A stretch of DNA of 64,000 nt from Streptomyces sp. B21-083 (GCF_036898825.1 NZ_JARUND010000001.1:62001-126000); one strand, 5' to 3'. Numbered from the stretch's first letter, positions 8,254 through 18,800 are shown. Numbers and translations: made by a program. Notes: a model not told the origin generated them from the letters alone.

Positions 8254-8811
8254 TCAGCGTTCGGCCTCCGCCCGCTCTATCCCCCTCTGTTCACGTATGT
8301 GGGCGTCAATCACTCGGGCCTTGCGTATGGGCTCAGTCGGCTCTGGCAGTGGTTCGCCACGGACCGCCGCTCCCAGGCACTCCAGGCCGTATGAGCAGAC
8401 CGTCCAAGGCAACAAGAGCGATCCCCCGTGCACCAGGTAGTCGGTCAGTTCGTGAGTCATGCCCATGTAGCCGAGCACCTCTTCGATCCGCTCCCGAAGT
8501 TCCTTGTCGCGGATGCGGAGGACGGTGGGTTCCACCTGCGCGGCGAGCTGGCTCAGCTCCTGATCCCACGCGCCGAACCCTCTGTTGTCCTGAGGAAGAT
8601 CTCGCGCCCGCTGCTTGATCACGTACAGCTGAATGATCATTTCCTCCACGGCGGCCTCGGCCTTCTCCTCTATTCGAAAGTCTCGCGTCGCCTTCGCCTG
8701 ACGGTTCTGGGCCACCACCGAGGCCCAGATCGACAGTCCGCCACCGACCGCGGTACCCACCAAGGTGCCCGCGAGCCCCACCCACACCGATCCGTCCATA
8801 CGGATCATCAT
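8254..8811 (-). CDS. Hypothetical protein with one N-terminal membrane segment
   Basis: From the Met at 8811 the product is about 185 residues. A hydrophobic helix follows immediately (VWVGLAGTLVGTAVGGGLSI), then a basic stretch (AQNRQAKATRDFR) and a long helical cytoplasmic region with regular Glu/Arg heptads. This is the topology of small type II or N-in membrane proteins. No catalytic motif is visible. An upstream in-frame start at 8847 is possible but has no good ribosome site. Confidence 0.65.
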   Translation of the reverse strand: MMIRMDGSVWVGLAGTLVGTAVGGGLSIWASVVAQNRQAKATRDFRIEEKAEAAVEEMIIQLYVIKQRARDLPQDNRGFGAWDQELSQLAAQVEPTVLRIRDKELRERIEEVLGYMGMTHELTDYLVHGGSLLLPWTVCSYGLECLGAAVRGEPLPEPTEPIRKARVIDAHIREQRGIERAEAER

Positions 8812-8981
8812 GCCGACGGGACCAACCCCGTGGGGTGATCCCGTCAAGTCCTGTGAGTCCCGGAGTCCGGCCCAGCGCAGGCGGCTGAGGACGATCCGCG
8901 AGACAGCTGCGGTTTCAGTTCAGGCGGTGGCCGAGGGCCGACTGCGGCAGCGCGGTGCTGGTAGGCGCAGAGTCCTGGGGC

Positions 8982-9128
8982 GCCGAGGGCGAGGGGACCA
9001 CGTGGACCGAGGCCGCGGCCGCCGTCGGCGCCTCCGCCCCGGACGCTTTCGGCGAACGGGTGCGCCGCAAGGCCAAGCTGCTCGGCGCCGAGCAGCGCCG
9101 GCGTGGAAGGCAACGACGGGTCGAGTGA
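8982..9128 (+). pseudogene. Orphan C-terminal tail of the sigma-region-4-like HTH family, remnant A
   Basis: In frame this reads [40 protein letters not shown] and stops at 9126. It matches the last ~45 residues of the proteins at 11661-12662 and 13373-14254, but there is no start or N-terminal part. It is a decayed or recombined copy. Confidence 0.7.
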
Positions 9129-9173
9129 TCCGCCGGTGCGCCGGACTGGAGTGCCGGGGACGAAACCCGTCCG

Positions 9174-10592
9174 TCACTGCCGGCGCCGGTCGTACTCCGC
9201 CTTGAGGTACTTGAGGCGGCGGCGAACCTGTTGGCCCACGCGCGCCGCCTCCCCGGTGGGAACGCCGGCCTGCAGCGCGGCCTGGGTCCAGGTCGCTTCG
9301 GCGTCATCGGCGTAGGCGAGAGCCACGGACCGCTGGTCCGGATCCAGACGGCGCAGTACCCATTCGACACGGTCGTCGAAGCCTTCCAGCAGCGGATCGC
9401 CGACAGGGTCGCGAGCGCCGGAGGATGGTACGACGTCGTCGTCCTGGTCGAGCGCTTTGATGAAGCGGTGGCGGATCTCGCGCTCCCACTCGGGCTTGCC
9501 GTCAGTGGACGCACGCGTGACTGCGGCGCCCAACAGCCGCGCTATCGCCGCATCGGAGCGCGGCATGTCGTCCCAGGCGGGATTGAGCAAGCCACCCGCG
9601 GTCCGGGCACGCCAGCGGTCGGGCTTCTTACCGAGCAGGGACTGGGTCAGGTCGTCCAACTGAGCGTCGGGGCCGTCGCCACGGTGAACGACCGTGTGGC
9701 GTGCTTGCAAGGCAGCGGTGTAGGCCGAGCGTGCGGCGAAGCCGCTTCCCCACGTGCGGGCCCCCGATCGCTTCAGGTGCCGGTACAGCGTCATCAGGGC
9801 CTTGTCGGGGTGTCGACCGTGTGCCGGTGCGAGGGCGGCGGCGAGTTGCCCCAGCGGGGAGAGGGCGCCGCCCGCCCGCTTGGCGGCACCGTCACCGCCG
9901 ATCCTCAGAATGATCGGTCCGAGCATGCCCGCTTCGACCCGTGCCCCGGGCGCCGGGCGCACCTCGCGGGTGACGAAGCGGTCCAAGGACATCGTCTCCA
10001 AGACCTGCACGACGCGCCACATCCACCGGCCGAGGAACCTGTCGGCCGCCGGGAAAGCGGGCACGGTGGGCGTGGTGCAGTCGTCGTGCACCAGACGCCC
10101 GAAGGCGTCGCGGCCACAGCGCGCCGTGTCGAACGCCCCCCAGGGGCAGGCGCGGGCACGCGGGGGCAGATGCTCGGACTGTTCGGCGAACACCTCACCC
10201 AACATCTCCGCCGCGGCGCGCAGCAGGTCCTCTCCTCCGTCTCCGGCGGGCATCAGGTCGCCCAGGACAGGGCCGAAGCCATAGGGGAAATGCTGCTGGA
10301 GAGCACGGCGGGCGGCCCTCACCCGGGCAACGACCTGGTTCAGCAACTCGATCTCGGCGCGGACGGGCCCGTCCGCGCACAGGCCGGCCAGCTGCCGCGG
10401 ATCAGGGCGGGGCGTGTCGCCCAAGCGCACCTCTCGCGTCTGGACCGGAACACGCGCGCTGAGACCACAGTCCTCGCCGAGACCGGTGACCGGACCGGCG
10501 ACCCAGTACGGTCCACGCCGGGCCGGGACGTGCACCAGCTCGATGTTCGTCCTCCCCACGTCGGCGCCGCTCGCGCGGCACCCCTTGGTCAC
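9174..10592 (-). CDS. Unknown protein with sigma-region-4-like C-terminal HTH, long member
   Basis: The GTG at 10592 overlaps the stop of the small membrane gene (GTGA), giving 472 residues. The C-terminal 70 residues read RVEWVLRRLDPDQRSVALAY, then ATWTQAALQAGVPTGE and VRRRLKYLKAEYDRR. This is a helix-turn-helix pattern like sigma-70 region 4, where D/E-x-x-R-x-V-x-x-L-x-Y precedes the HTH. No sigma region 2 is found. The middle part is helical and carries WRVVQVLETMSLDRFV and scattered Cys. The same tail occurs in two further genes and four remnants between 8.9 and 14.5 kb. Function is unknown; a DNA-binding regulator coupled to a membrane partner is one reading. Confidence 0.65.
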   Translation of the reverse strand: MTKGCRASGADVGRTNIELVHVPARRGPYWVAGPVTGLGEDCGLSARVPVQTREVRLGDTPRPDPRQLAGLCADGPVRAEIELLNQVVARVRAARRALQQHFPYGFGPVLGDLMPAGDGGEDLLRAAAEMLGEVFAEQSEHLPPRARACPWGAFDTARCGRDAFGRLVHDDCTTPTVPAFPAADRFLGRWMWRVVQVLETMSLDRFVTREVRPAPGARVEAGMLGPIILRIGGDGAAKRAGGALSPLGQLAAALAPAHGRHPDKALMTLYRHLKRSGARTWGSGFAARSAYTAALQARHTVVHRGDGPDAQLDDLTQSLLGKKPDRWRARTAGGLLNPAWDDMPRSDAAIARLLGAAVTRASTDGKPEWEREIRHRFIKALDQDDDVVPSSGARDPVGDPLLEGFDDRVEWVLRRLDPDQRSVALAYADDAEATWTQAALQAGVPTGEAARVGQQVRRRLKYLKAEYDRRRQ

Positions 10593-10738
10593 CTGCGGTC
10601 CAGCAGCAGCACGGCCAGCGTCATCGCCGCGATCGCGACCGCGGCCGCGTCCGAGGAGCTCGCGCCCGCCGCCCGCAGCATGCCGAACACCAGGCCGCCG
10701 CACAACGCCAACACCAGCACCAGCACCCACAGGGGCAT
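10589..10738 (-). CDS. Tiny two-helix membrane protein coupled to the HTH gene
   Basis: A 49-residue protein starting at ATG 10738. It has two hydrophobic segments, PLWVLVLVLALCGGLVFGML and AAAVAIAAMTLAVLLLD, joined by a short loop, and ends in Arg-Arg. Its TGA overlaps the GTG of the 472-residue protein, which suggests one operon and possibly a physical pair (membrane anchor plus HTH protein). No family is recognised. Confidence 0.6.
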   Translation of the reverse strand: MPLWVLVLVLALCGGLVFGMLRAAGASSSDAAAVAIAAMTLAVLLLDRR

Positions 10739-11186
10739 TTGAACCACCTCCAGCGGGCAGATCCATTCCGCCCTCACCTCATACCGCCGAGAAACACCCC
10801 GACCGACAAAAAACTTTGGACGGAATCTCCGACGCCTCGGGCGGCAGCGAGAGACGATCAATATCCCGTACCCGTTCGGAAGAGCAGCCTGAGGCTGATA
10901 GGCGCAGGGCCTTCTCACCTGCATCGATGCCTTGCCCCGGGAAGGGGGGCCGGACATCAATGCGGTGAGGGAATCAGCCGGTGTGGCAGCAGGCCACGAT
11001 CACCGCTCCGCGCACGAACCATTGGCGAAGATCGTCATCGCGAACAGCGTCACGTGAGGTCGCCTCGCACGCCCTGTTGGGCGGCGCACTCGCCTTCGAC
11101 AACCTGGTGTGCGACATGTGGCTGGGTCGGCGCGGACCTGGACCCGGACGAGATCGACGTGGAGCGCCTGTCTCTCCTTGCGGCAG
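10739..11186. other. Gene-free region
   Basis: No credible coding frame. It is upstream DNA of the operon at 10738-9174 and then decayed sequence leading into remnant B of the HTH family. Confidence 0.4.
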
Positions 11187-11288
11187 GTCGCGTTCGGCGA
11201 ACGGGTGCGCCACAAGACCAAACGGCTCGCTGGCGGACAGCGACGCTGTGCAGCACAGCGTCGCCCTGTTCCCACTGCCGCGCCGTGA
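11187..11288 (+). pseudogene. Orphan tail of the HTH family, remnant B
   Basis: In frame: VAFGERVRHKTKRLAGGQRR, CAAQRRPVPTAAP, stop at 11286. It aligns with the end of the product of 11661-12662. The DNA after the stop also matches the region after that gene (GGGACCGAGAGGTGAAG here, GGGACCGGGAGGTGAA there), so a larger unit was duplicated. Confidence 0.7.
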
Positions 11289-11385
11289 CCCGGATCACAC
11301 CGGCATCCTGGAGATTCAATGCCGATGGCCCGCTCTCCCGGGACCGAGAGGTGAAGCATCCCTTTATGCAAGGAGCTGCCAGATC

Positions 11386-11544
11386 ATGACCCTCCAGAAC
11401 TCCGCATCGACCCAGGAGAGTTACCACATCGTCCCCGCCCGCGCAGGAACCGCGCAGACGTTCGTCGTCTCCACTGCTGACGGCGCCCGCCTGGGGCAGC
11501 AGAGCGAAGTGCCTCGCGATGAGGAGTGGCACGTACAGCATTGA
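11386..11544 (+). CDS. Small hypothetical protein
   Basis: A 52-residue frame starting at ATG 11386, about 10 bp after AAGGAG. It reads MTLQNSASTQESYHIVPARA, GTAQTFVVSTADGARLGQ and ends EEWHVQH. It has the look of a beta-rich small protein. No homology is recognised. It sits between two orphan HTH tails and may itself be a leftover. Confidence 0.4.
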   Translation: MTLQNSASTQESYHIVPARAGTAQTFVVSTADGARLGQQSEVPRDEEWHVQH

Positions 11545-11547
11545 TAC

Positions 11548-11632
11548 GGGAAGCGGTCCCAACGGCTCGCCGCCGAACAGCACCGTCGTGCCGCGCTGCA
11601 GCGTCCCCACGCACTTGGCGCCGACCGCTCGC
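11548..11632 (+). pseudogene. Orphan tail of the HTH family, remnant C
   Basis: Reads GKRSQRLAAEQHRRAALQRP HALGAD. It matches the last residues (RLAAEQHRRTAQRR) of the downstream full-length copy, and lies just upstream of that gene's start. Confidence 0.6.
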
Positions 11633-11660
11633 GCGAGACCTCGATTCGGAGGAACGAGCA

Positions 11661-12662
11661 GTGAGATCAGACTGGCGAAGGAAGCTCATGGGCGGACCAG
11701 CGCCTCTTCCCACATCACCAGGTAGACCGCGGGGTGAACGGGGCCCGATGCCCATCGTGGAGACCGCTGCATACCTCACGCAGGCCTTGCCGAGATTCCC
11801 GCCGACACCGCAGGCGACACCGTCCGGATTTGGACGCGCACCGTCGTCTCTGCCCAGCGGGCCCGATTTGAACAACGTGCTGTCCGCCTCGGCCCACGGC
11901 GCCGTCATCGAAGACGAGATCCATGACCTGATTCGTCAGGCCGACAAAGAAGGAGCCTTCTGGCACCGCAGCAACCAGCCTGACCACGCCGAAGCCACGC
12001 GGGTCCTAAGCGTGATCATCTGGCCGACGGGCGGAGCTCTGGGGTCGGCACTGCCTCAGGTCATCGAACGCAACCTCGACGCCCTCTGCTCCAGAGTGCT
12101 CCTTGTCCCGCGCAGCGACCGATGGAGGGACGCCGTCTCCACAGCACTGCTCGGCGACTGGAACCGGGAATTGAACCACGATGTTGATCCGGCCACCGCG
12201 CTCAGCATGCTCAAGGCGGAGGCCCGTACGCATCACCGGCACTCGGTGCCCATCTGGCGGCGCGGGACCAGGCACGGGCGTGTGCTCTCCCTGGACGCCG
12301 ACCTCGGCGGCCTGTCGCTGCACGACCTGGTCGCCGCCGACATGGACCTGCTCACCCACACGACGGACGGGGCGTATGAGGACGAGCGCCTCAACCGTGT
12401 GCTGCGCGGCCTGGCCGAAGCCGAACAGAAAGTGGTGCGCGCACGCGCCGCGCGCGAGGGCACCACCTGGACCGAGGCCGCAGCCGTCACCGGCGCCCCC
12501 GACCCGGTCGCCTTCGGAGAACGAGTCCGGCGCAAGGTCAGCCGGCTCGCCGCCGAACAGCACCGCCGAACTGCACAGCGCCGCCCTGCTCCCCCGGCGC
12601 GCGTCGCAGAAACTGCCCAAGAATCTTTGCTGGTAGGGCCGGAGCCCGGGACCGGGAGGTGA
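11661..12662 (+). CDS. Unknown protein with sigma-region-4-like C-terminal HTH, member 2
   Basis: I choose the GTG at 11661 because a GGAGGAA site lies 8 bp before it; the product is 333 residues. The central part shares VPRSDRWRDAVSTALLGDW and [20 protein letters not shown] with the protein encoded at 13373-14254. The C-terminus (LNRVLRGLAEAEQKVVRARA, EGTTWTEAAAVTGAPDPVAF, ERVRRKVSRLAAEQHRR) looks like sigma region 4. The N-terminal 70 residues are Pro/Arg-rich. No catalytic motif is seen. An ATG at 11688 is an alternative start. Confidence 0.65.
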   Translation: MRSDWRRKLMGGPAPLPTSPGRPRGERGPMPIVETAAYLTQALPRFPPTPQATPSGFGRAPSSLPSGPDLNNVLSASAHGAVIEDEIHDLIRQADKEGAFWHRSNQPDHAEATRVLSVIIWPTGGALGSALPQVIERNLDALCSRVLLVPRSDRWRDAVSTALLGDWNRELNHDVDPATALSMLKAEARTHHRHSVPIWRRGTRHGRVLSLDADLGGLSLHDLVAADMDLLTHTTDGAYEDERLNRVLRGLAEAEQKVVRARAAREGTTWTEAAAVTGAPDPVAFGERVRRKVSRLAAEQHRRTAQRRPAPPARVAETAQESLLVGPEPGTGR

Positions 12663-12824
12663 ACCCCCTCTTTATCTCGTCGAAGGCACCCAAGCCACCA
12701 TGATCCTGATCCTCCTCCTGGACCTTCTGGTCCTCGACCTCGGGCTCAGGATGAAGCCGGAGCTTGTCGCTACCGACAACGCCTCGTACCCCGGCAGTGC
12801 TCCGGAGGGGTGTGCTTCCGGTCC

Positions 12825-13376
12825 TCAGATCGAGGAGCCCCGGTTGCGGTTAGCGAAGGGGAGCGCTCCGTGAAGCGCGGTGAACTCCGCGATCAGCTCC
12901 GTCTCGGCTTGGCCGGCGGGCGGATCGTTCACGGTGCGCCAGGCGACCAGGAGCGTGTCGGAGTCGGCAAGGTGCCAGATGTACGCGCCGCCGCTGTGCC
13001 CGGCGTTGCGCCCCTGGCCCTGGCGGCGGTAGGCGTTCAGCCGGTTGCTCAACCCCTGGCGGCCAGCGGCCTTGCCGACGTACACCACCGTGGCGCCGGG
13101 CACCCAGGATCTGATCAGGTTGGCGGTCGTCGTGGTAGGGTCGTGGCCCTTGCGGTGGCCAGCTGGACTCCGTGCGAGATAGACCGGGGGCGCTGCGGAG
13201 GGGCGCAGCACGACGTAGATGCCCTCCCCGGCAGGGACATCGCTGTGCGGGAGGTCGGCGAACGGCACGAAGCCGACAAAGCCTCGGTCGGCCAGTGACA
13301 CGTGGGTCAAGGGCGCGGTGCGGCCCGCTGAGGTCCCGGCCAAGCCGTCCGCGGCATGGTTGATTTCGGGTGTCAT
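12825..13376 (-). CDS. GIY-YIG-like domain protein
   Basis: The 183-residue product carries a GIY-YIG nuclease core: GIYVVLRP (first motif), VVYVGKAAG (the YVG strand), then [19 protein letters not shown] with the conserved Arg/His helix, an E-T-E-L-I-A-E helix and the terminal LPFANRN, which supplies the Asn. GIY-YIG proteins cut DNA or act in repair and mobile elements. The ATG overlaps the upstream HTH gene's TGA (ATGA), so the two are coupled. Catalytic competence is plausible but not proven by eye. Confidence 0.8.
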   Translation of the reverse strand: MTPEINHAADGLAGTSAGRTAPLTHVSLADRGFVGFVPFADLPHSDVPAGEGIYVVLRPSAAPPVYLARSPAGHRKGHDPTTTTANLIRSWVPGATVVYVGKAAGRQGLSNRLNAYRRQGQGRNAGHSGGAYIWHLADSDTLLVAWRTVNDPPAGQAETELIAEFTALHGALPFANRNRGSSI

Positions 13377-14254
13377 CGTGCTCCTGCTCCCGGAGGGTGG
13401 GGCTGGTTCCCATCCCCTACGGTGGCGGCCGTGGCCGCTGCGGTGCGGGCCATGGCCGTACGGCGGCGGGCCTGCTCGGCGGCGAGCCGTTTGACCTTGC
13501 GCCGTACCCGTTCACCGAAGGCATCCGGGTCCGCGGCAGCCGCGGCTTCGGCCCACGTGGTGCCCTCGCACTCGGCGTATGCGAACACGGTCGCCCGCTC
13601 GGCCGGTTCGAGGCCGCGCAGGACACAGTTGAGGCGGTCGTCCTCGACCACGCCGCCCGTCACACGGGCCAGCAGGTCGATGTCGGCGGCGACCAGGTCG
13701 TAGAACGAGAGCCCGTCACCCAGACTCGCGTCCAGCGACAGCACCCGCCCGTGCCGGGTACCCCGTCGCCACAACGGGGTCAGGTCCCTGTGGAGAGCAC
13801 GGGCCTCGGCGCGCAGGGCAAGGACCGCAGTGTCGGGCAGCCGCCCGGTCTGCACGAGCGGATCGGACCAACTGCCCAGCAGAGCTGTCGACATCGCCTC
13901 CCTCCACTGGGCGCTGCTCGGCACCACCAGGACCTTGGCGGCGAACTCGTCCAGGAGCGCGCGTTCCGTGACACCGGTCTGCGGCTCGATCACCCCGCTG
14001 AACCGGCCCCTCAGATACAGCGACCGCCCAAGGTCCGACTCAAGGCAGTGCTCGTGGTCGACGCGGCTGGCCGGGGGACGGTCCGACAGCCGCACGCCGC
14101 CCTCGGCGGCCACCGCGACGACCACCACCACGCTGGACACCACGGGATGCTCTCCCGTGACAAGCCAGTGCGGCGGCGCGACGCGATCCCGGTGATACGC
14201 GGTCGACAAGCAGAGGGACTGGCCATAGTCGTCATTACGGGGCTGAGGATCCAC
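13373..14254 (-). CDS. Unknown protein with sigma-region-4-like C-terminal HTH, member 3
   Basis: This 293-residue protein is first in a two-gene operon with the GIY-YIG gene. It has a possible membrane segment near residues 38-52 ([13 protein letters not shown]), then [40 protein letters not shown] and the tail [40 protein letters not shown]. The tail matches sigma region 4 in hydrophobic pattern but lacks the rest of a sigma factor. Close similarity to the product of 11661-12662 from residue ~100 onward shows a local duplication. Confidence 0.65.
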   Translation of the reverse strand: MDPQPRNDDYGQSLCLSTAYHRDRVAPPHWLVTGEHPVVSSVVVVVAVAAEGGVRLSDRPPASRVDHEHCLESDLGRSLYLRGRFSGVIEPQTGVTERALLDEFAAKVLVVPSSAQWREAMSTALLGSWSDPLVQTGRLPDTAVLALRAEARALHRDLTPLWRRGTRHGRVLSLDASLGDGLSFYDLVAADIDLLARVTGGVVEDDRLNCVLRGLEPAERATVFAYAECEGTTWAEAAAAADPDAFGERVRRKVKRLAAEQARRRTAMARTAAATAATVGDGNQPHPPGAGAR

Positions 14255-14352
14255 GATGGTGCTCCTTCGACTAGTTGAGCGAACACCTCTCAGCGCCCGG
14301 GTGGGGCCCTACCGGCAATAAATCTTGAACGACTTCTCCGGCCGCGGCCAGG

Positions 14353-14467
14353 CATCACGGACGAGTGCTCCTCCTGGACGCCGACCTGGGCGGGCTGTCG
14401 CTGAACGCGTCCGGCGCAAGGCCAAGCGGCTCGCCGTCGAACAACACCGACGTCGGGACGGGTGTAC
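14353..14467 (+). pseudogene. Internally deleted copy of the HTH family, remnant D
   Basis: Starts in the conserved middle (HHGRVLLLDADLGGLSL) and jumps, with a frame change near 14400, to the tail (ERVRRKAKRLAVEQHRRRD). The roughly 100 residues between these blocks in the intact copies are missing. It abuts an ISL3-type transposase fragment. Confidence 0.65.
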
Positions 14468-14782
14468 GGCTATCACTGGCGGACGGTGGCCGACGTTCCG
14501 GTCGACGTGCGACGGGTGGTGGTCCGGGTGCGGCGTCTGGTGTGTCCCACGCGAGGCTGCCGCCACACCTTCCGCGAACAGGTGCCCGGGGTGCTGGAGC
14601 GATACCAACGACGCACCGCCTGCCTGATCAGGCAGGTCAGGGCCGTGGTCGAAGAGTTAGCGGGCCGGGCGGGATCACGTCTGCTGGCGATACTCGCGGT
14701 GGGCCTGTCCCGTCACACGGCTCTGCGCACCCTGCTGCACATCCCGTTGCCCGCCGGGCGGGTGCCCCGCGTGATCGGCGTC
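14462..14782 (+). mobile_element. ISL3-family transposase internal fragment
   Basis: Reads YGYHWRTVADVPVDVRRVVV, RLVCPTRGCRHTFREQVPG, and ends LPAGRVPRVIGV. This is nearly the same as residues 58-162 of the intact transposase at 50167-51702. No start, DDE region or terminal repeats are present. It stops just before the catalytic Asp region (DDFAL in the intact copy). Confidence 0.85.
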
Positions 14783-14940
14783 ACCGCGGACTGGGCGGCG
14801 AGCGTGACTTCAGGCACTGGTGAGCGTGATCGCTGTACCGGCAAGGGCAGGGCCGCTTCCGGGTTTCGGGCGCTCACCGAACTGCCGCGCTCTACAGTTC
14901 TGTGCACGGCGTTCGGGGGCAAGTTCGGGGGGCACGGGGC

Positions 14941-15816
14941 ATGGCACGTGTGGTGGCAGTGCACGGGATCGGTCAGCAGGCACGTGGGGAGCAGTCACTG
15001 CTCCGGCTGTGGTTACCGGCCCTCAACGACGGTCTCACCCGTGCCGAGGCTCCCGGTCTCCTGCGGGAGACGGAGGTGGCGGTGGCGGTGGCGTTCTATG
15101 GTGACGTGTTCCGTCCCGAGGGGCAGTTCCTGGCCGTCGGGGATCCTCCCTACACGGCCGCGGATGTCGAAGAGGGTTTTGAGCAGGAGCTGCTGCTGGC
15201 CTGGTGGCAGGCGGCCGCCGACAGTGATCCGGCCGTGGTCCCGCCGGACGCGGACACCCTGGTGGCCACGCCGCGCTCGGTGCAGGCCGCGCTGCGGGCG
15301 CTGTCCGGCTCGCGGTTCTTCGCCGGCCTCGCGCTGCGGGCGATGGTGTCCGACCTGAAACAGGTCAGCCGCTACCTCACCGACCCCGGCCTGCGTGCCA
15401 AGGCGCTCGCCCGCGTCACTGATCAGATCGGCGAGGACACCAGGGTCGTGGTCGCTCACTCGCTGGGCTCGGTGGTGGCCTATGAGGCGCTGTGTGCGCG
15501 CCCCGGCCACCAAGTGCGGGCCCTGGTTACCATCGGGTCCCCGCTGGGGATTGCGAACTTGATCCTGCACCGTCTCCAGCCGCCACCGCTCACGCTCGGA
15601 GACCGGCCGCGCGGGGTGTGGCCGGGCGGCGAGCGGCTGGTGTGGACGAATCTGGCCGACGGCGGCGACGTGGTCGCGCTGGTGAAGGATCTGCGCCCGG
15701 TCTTTGGGGAACGGGTGCGCTGCGCGGTGGTGCACAACGGTGCGACGGCGCACGATGCGTCGGCGTATCTGACGGACCGGCTGTGTGGGCAGGCGATCAG
15801 GGACGGGCTGGCGTGA
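14941..15816 (+). CDS. Alpha/beta-hydrolase, first gene of the caspase operon
   Basis: From ATG 14941 (GGGG-rich ribosome site) the product is 291 residues. It opens with MARVVAVHGIGQQ (oxyanion loop HG) and has the nucleophile elbow VVVAHSLGSVVAYEAL with Ser in G/A-H-S-L-G. It continues with LVTIGSPLGI and a late His in CAVVHNGATAHDA, the expected order of a Ser-Asp-His esterase or lipase. No signal peptide. Its TGA overlaps the GTG of the caspase-NTPase-WD40 gene, so both are translated together. The context suggests an effector or processing partner in a conflict system rather than a metabolic lipase. Confidence 0.85.
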   Translation: MARVVAVHGIGQQARGEQSLLRLWLPALNDGLTRAEAPGLLRETEVAVAVAFYGDVFRPEGQFLAVGDPPYTAADVEEGFEQELLLAWWQAAADSDPAVVPPDADTLVATPRSVQAALRALSGSRFFAGLALRAMVSDLKQVSRYLTDPGLRAKALARVTDQIGEDTRVVVAHSLGSVVAYEALCARPGHQVRALVTIGSPLGIANLILHRLQPPPLTLGDRPRGVWPGGERLVWTNLADGGDVVALVKDLRPVFGERVRCAVVHNGATAHDASAYLTDRLCGQAIRDGLA

Positions 15817-18800
15817 GTGGCCCCAACGGTGCCCCGCGGGGCAGTGAAGGGCCGCGCCGGTATCTGATCGCGACCGCAGTCGCCCGCTATCTCAAGTGCG
15901 CTGACTGGGACCGCCCTGAACTGGTGGAGGCGCGGGAGCAGGTCATCGAGCTGTTCACGCAGCAGTTGGGCTACGACCACTACACCGCGCTCGGCCTGGA
16001 CCCGACGCGGTTGCAGCTCACCGACCAGTTGCGGGCGTTCTGTACCTCGCAGGAGCGCCGCGAGGACGACCTAGTCGTCCTCTACCTCTCCGGGCATGGC
16101 GAGGTTCTCGAGGACGGTCATGAGCATGTGCTGCTGATGGCCGACACCGACCCGTCCGACGTCTCCTACACCTCGCTGCCCACCGTGAACCTCGTACGGG
16201 CGCTGCGCGGTACCAAGGTCCGCCGGCTCCTGCTGATGCTGGATACCTGCTACTCCGGACAGGGTGGCAACGAGCTCGCGGCCGCCGCGCTGGAGCGCCT
16301 TGGCGCGCAGTGGGGGCCGGGCACCCCCAGTCCGGGGCTGGTCGTCGTGTCCTCCGCGCAGCCCCATCAGCAGGCGAAGGCGGGCTTGTTCCCGCGGTTG
16401 CTGAAGGAGGCCGTGGGCAGTCAGGCCGCCGCGGGCCATGCGCCGGTCCACCTGTCGGTATCGGCGGTGGTGCAGCAGATGAACGACCATCCCGACCGGC
16501 CCGGCTACCAGCACATCAATCTCTCCCTGCTCGGGCTGACCGGTGAGCCGCCCGACTTCCTCACCAACCCGCGGCATGACATCCGCCTCACCGATGTCGA
16601 CCTCGCCCTGCAGGATGCCGCCGAATTCGACGCTTACGCCCTGCAGCGAGAGACGGAGTTCACCACCCGCTTGCTAGTACGCGCGATGGGCTATCACGGG
16701 GATCCGGCGCTGGGCTGGTGGTTCTGCGGCCGCCACCAAGTGCTTGCGGAACTCGCCACCTGGCTCAACCAGACCGGCGACAGCGCACCGGAGGAGCCGG
16801 TGCCGCCCGATGTTCTCGCGGACGGCTGCGTGCGGGTGGTCATGGCCGGTCCGGGCTCGGGCAAGACGGCCGTGCTCGGCCTCGTCGGCGCGCTCACGAT
16901 GCCCGATCGCCGCCGCGCCGTTCCCCTCGGCTCCCTCGGTCTGGATCCGGACTGGGTTCCCGGCGAGGGCATGATCGACGTCATCATGTACGCCCAGAAC
17001 CTCACCGACAGCCAGGTCCTGGCCGGCCTCGCCGCCGCCGCCGGCTTCCGCTGCACGACCGTCGGTGAATTCCTTGAAGCCCTGGAGCACCGTAACCAGG
17101 ACCGCGGGCGGCCGTTCACGGTGCTCATCGATGCTCTGGACGAAGCAGCCACCCCCGCCACCTTGTGCTCCCAGATCGTGCGGCCGCTCATCGAGCACTC
17201 GCGCGGGCGGATCCGCCTGCTCCTGGGCACCCGCCCCCACCTGCTCGACTGTCTCGGCCTCAGCAATCGGCCGGCGCACCGAGGTGGCCCGGTGATCGAC
17301 CTCGACAGCGACCGCTACGCCGACCGTGAGGCGCTGCTGTCCTACACGATCCGCAACCTGGTCCAAAGCTGCCCCACCGCCCCCTACCGGCTAGAGGAAA
17401 ACCGCGCCCTGCTGCGGCCCGTTGCCGAAGCCGTCGCGGCCGCGGCCGGCATGTCCTTCCTCGTCGCCCGCTTCGCCGCCTACACTCTCGCCTCCGCCGA
17501 CACCGCCGTCACCGACCCGTTCGACCCACACTGGCGCGACAGCCTGCCGCGCCACGCCGGGCAGGCCATGCACGACGACCTCAACCAACGCCTCGGACCC
17601 GACGCCCAGCGCGTCACCGACCTGCTGCGCCCCCTCGCCTACGCCGAGGGCCAGGGCCTGCCCTGGGAAGACATCTGGGCGCCCCTCGCCTCCGCCGTCT
17701 CCGGCCGCCCCTACACCGACGACGACCTGCTCTGGCTGCGCCGCAACGCCGGCTCCTACGTCGTGGAGGCCACCGAGAACGGCCGCTCCGCCTACCGCCT
17801 CTACCACCAGGCCCTCACCGAACACCTCCGCGAAGACACCGACCCCACCCCCGTGCACGCCGCGTTCGTCGACACCCTCACCGACCGCGTCCCCTACCGC
17901 GGCGACGCCACCCGCGACTGGTCCCGCGCCCACCCCTACACCCTCCACCACCTCGCCACCCACACCGCCGCCTCAGGCCGCATCGACGACCTCCTCAGCA
18001 ACGCCGAGTACCTCATCCATGCGGACCCTCATAGCCTCACTCCGCACCTGCGGCGGGCATCGAGCAGGCAGGCACGCCTGACCGCAGCGGTGTACCGCAA
18101 TTCCTTCGATCTACACGCCGACGCCTCGGTGTCCATCCGCCGCAGTGTCCTTGCCCTCAACGCCGCCCGCGCCGGCGCCACCACACTGCTCGCACAGCTC
18201 AACCGCTGTGCCCACGCCACCGAGTGGATTCCGGCCTGGGCCACGGGCAATGACTTCGCTCATGCACTACGGACATCTATCACCGGACTCGACCGCGGAG
18301 TTGTAGGCATAGCGTGCAGTGTGCTTGAGGACCTTCCCGTCGGCCTCATTTCTGGACGTGACGGCGTATCCGTGTGGGATCTGTCTGCCGGGCGCCGCAT
18401 CAGCAAACCGCTCACCGACCGGATGGTGGGGTCATTGGCCTGCAGCGTTCTTGCCGATCGCCCAGTCGCTGTCATCGCCGGCGGTAACACGGTGACCGTG
18501 TCAGATCTGGCTTCTGGACGCCTGATCTGCAAACCGTTCGTCCACGGCCCGGGCCCGGTTGTTGCTATGGCGTGTACGGTCCTCAGCGGTCGGCCTGTGG
18601 CCGTCATCGGTGGTGACACGGTGACGGTGTGGGATCTGGCTTCCGGACGCCGCATCGGTGAACCGTTCACCCCAGGACGTAGCCCGGTGCGTTCCATTTC
18701 CTGCAGCCTCCTTGACGGCGGTGCGGTTGCCGTCATCAGCGGCCTCCGCTTCGACGGCGGCAGCGCTGGAACGGTGTCGGTGTGGGACCTGGCCACCGGG

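Noticed and set aside
10739..12824. A single long gene across the HTH remnants B, C and the intact copy
   Set aside because: The remnants are in different frames and have their own stops; only 11661-12662 has a start signal and full length.
9174..14254. True sigma factors
   Set aside because: Only a region-4-like C-terminus is present; no region 2 or -10 recognition motifs.
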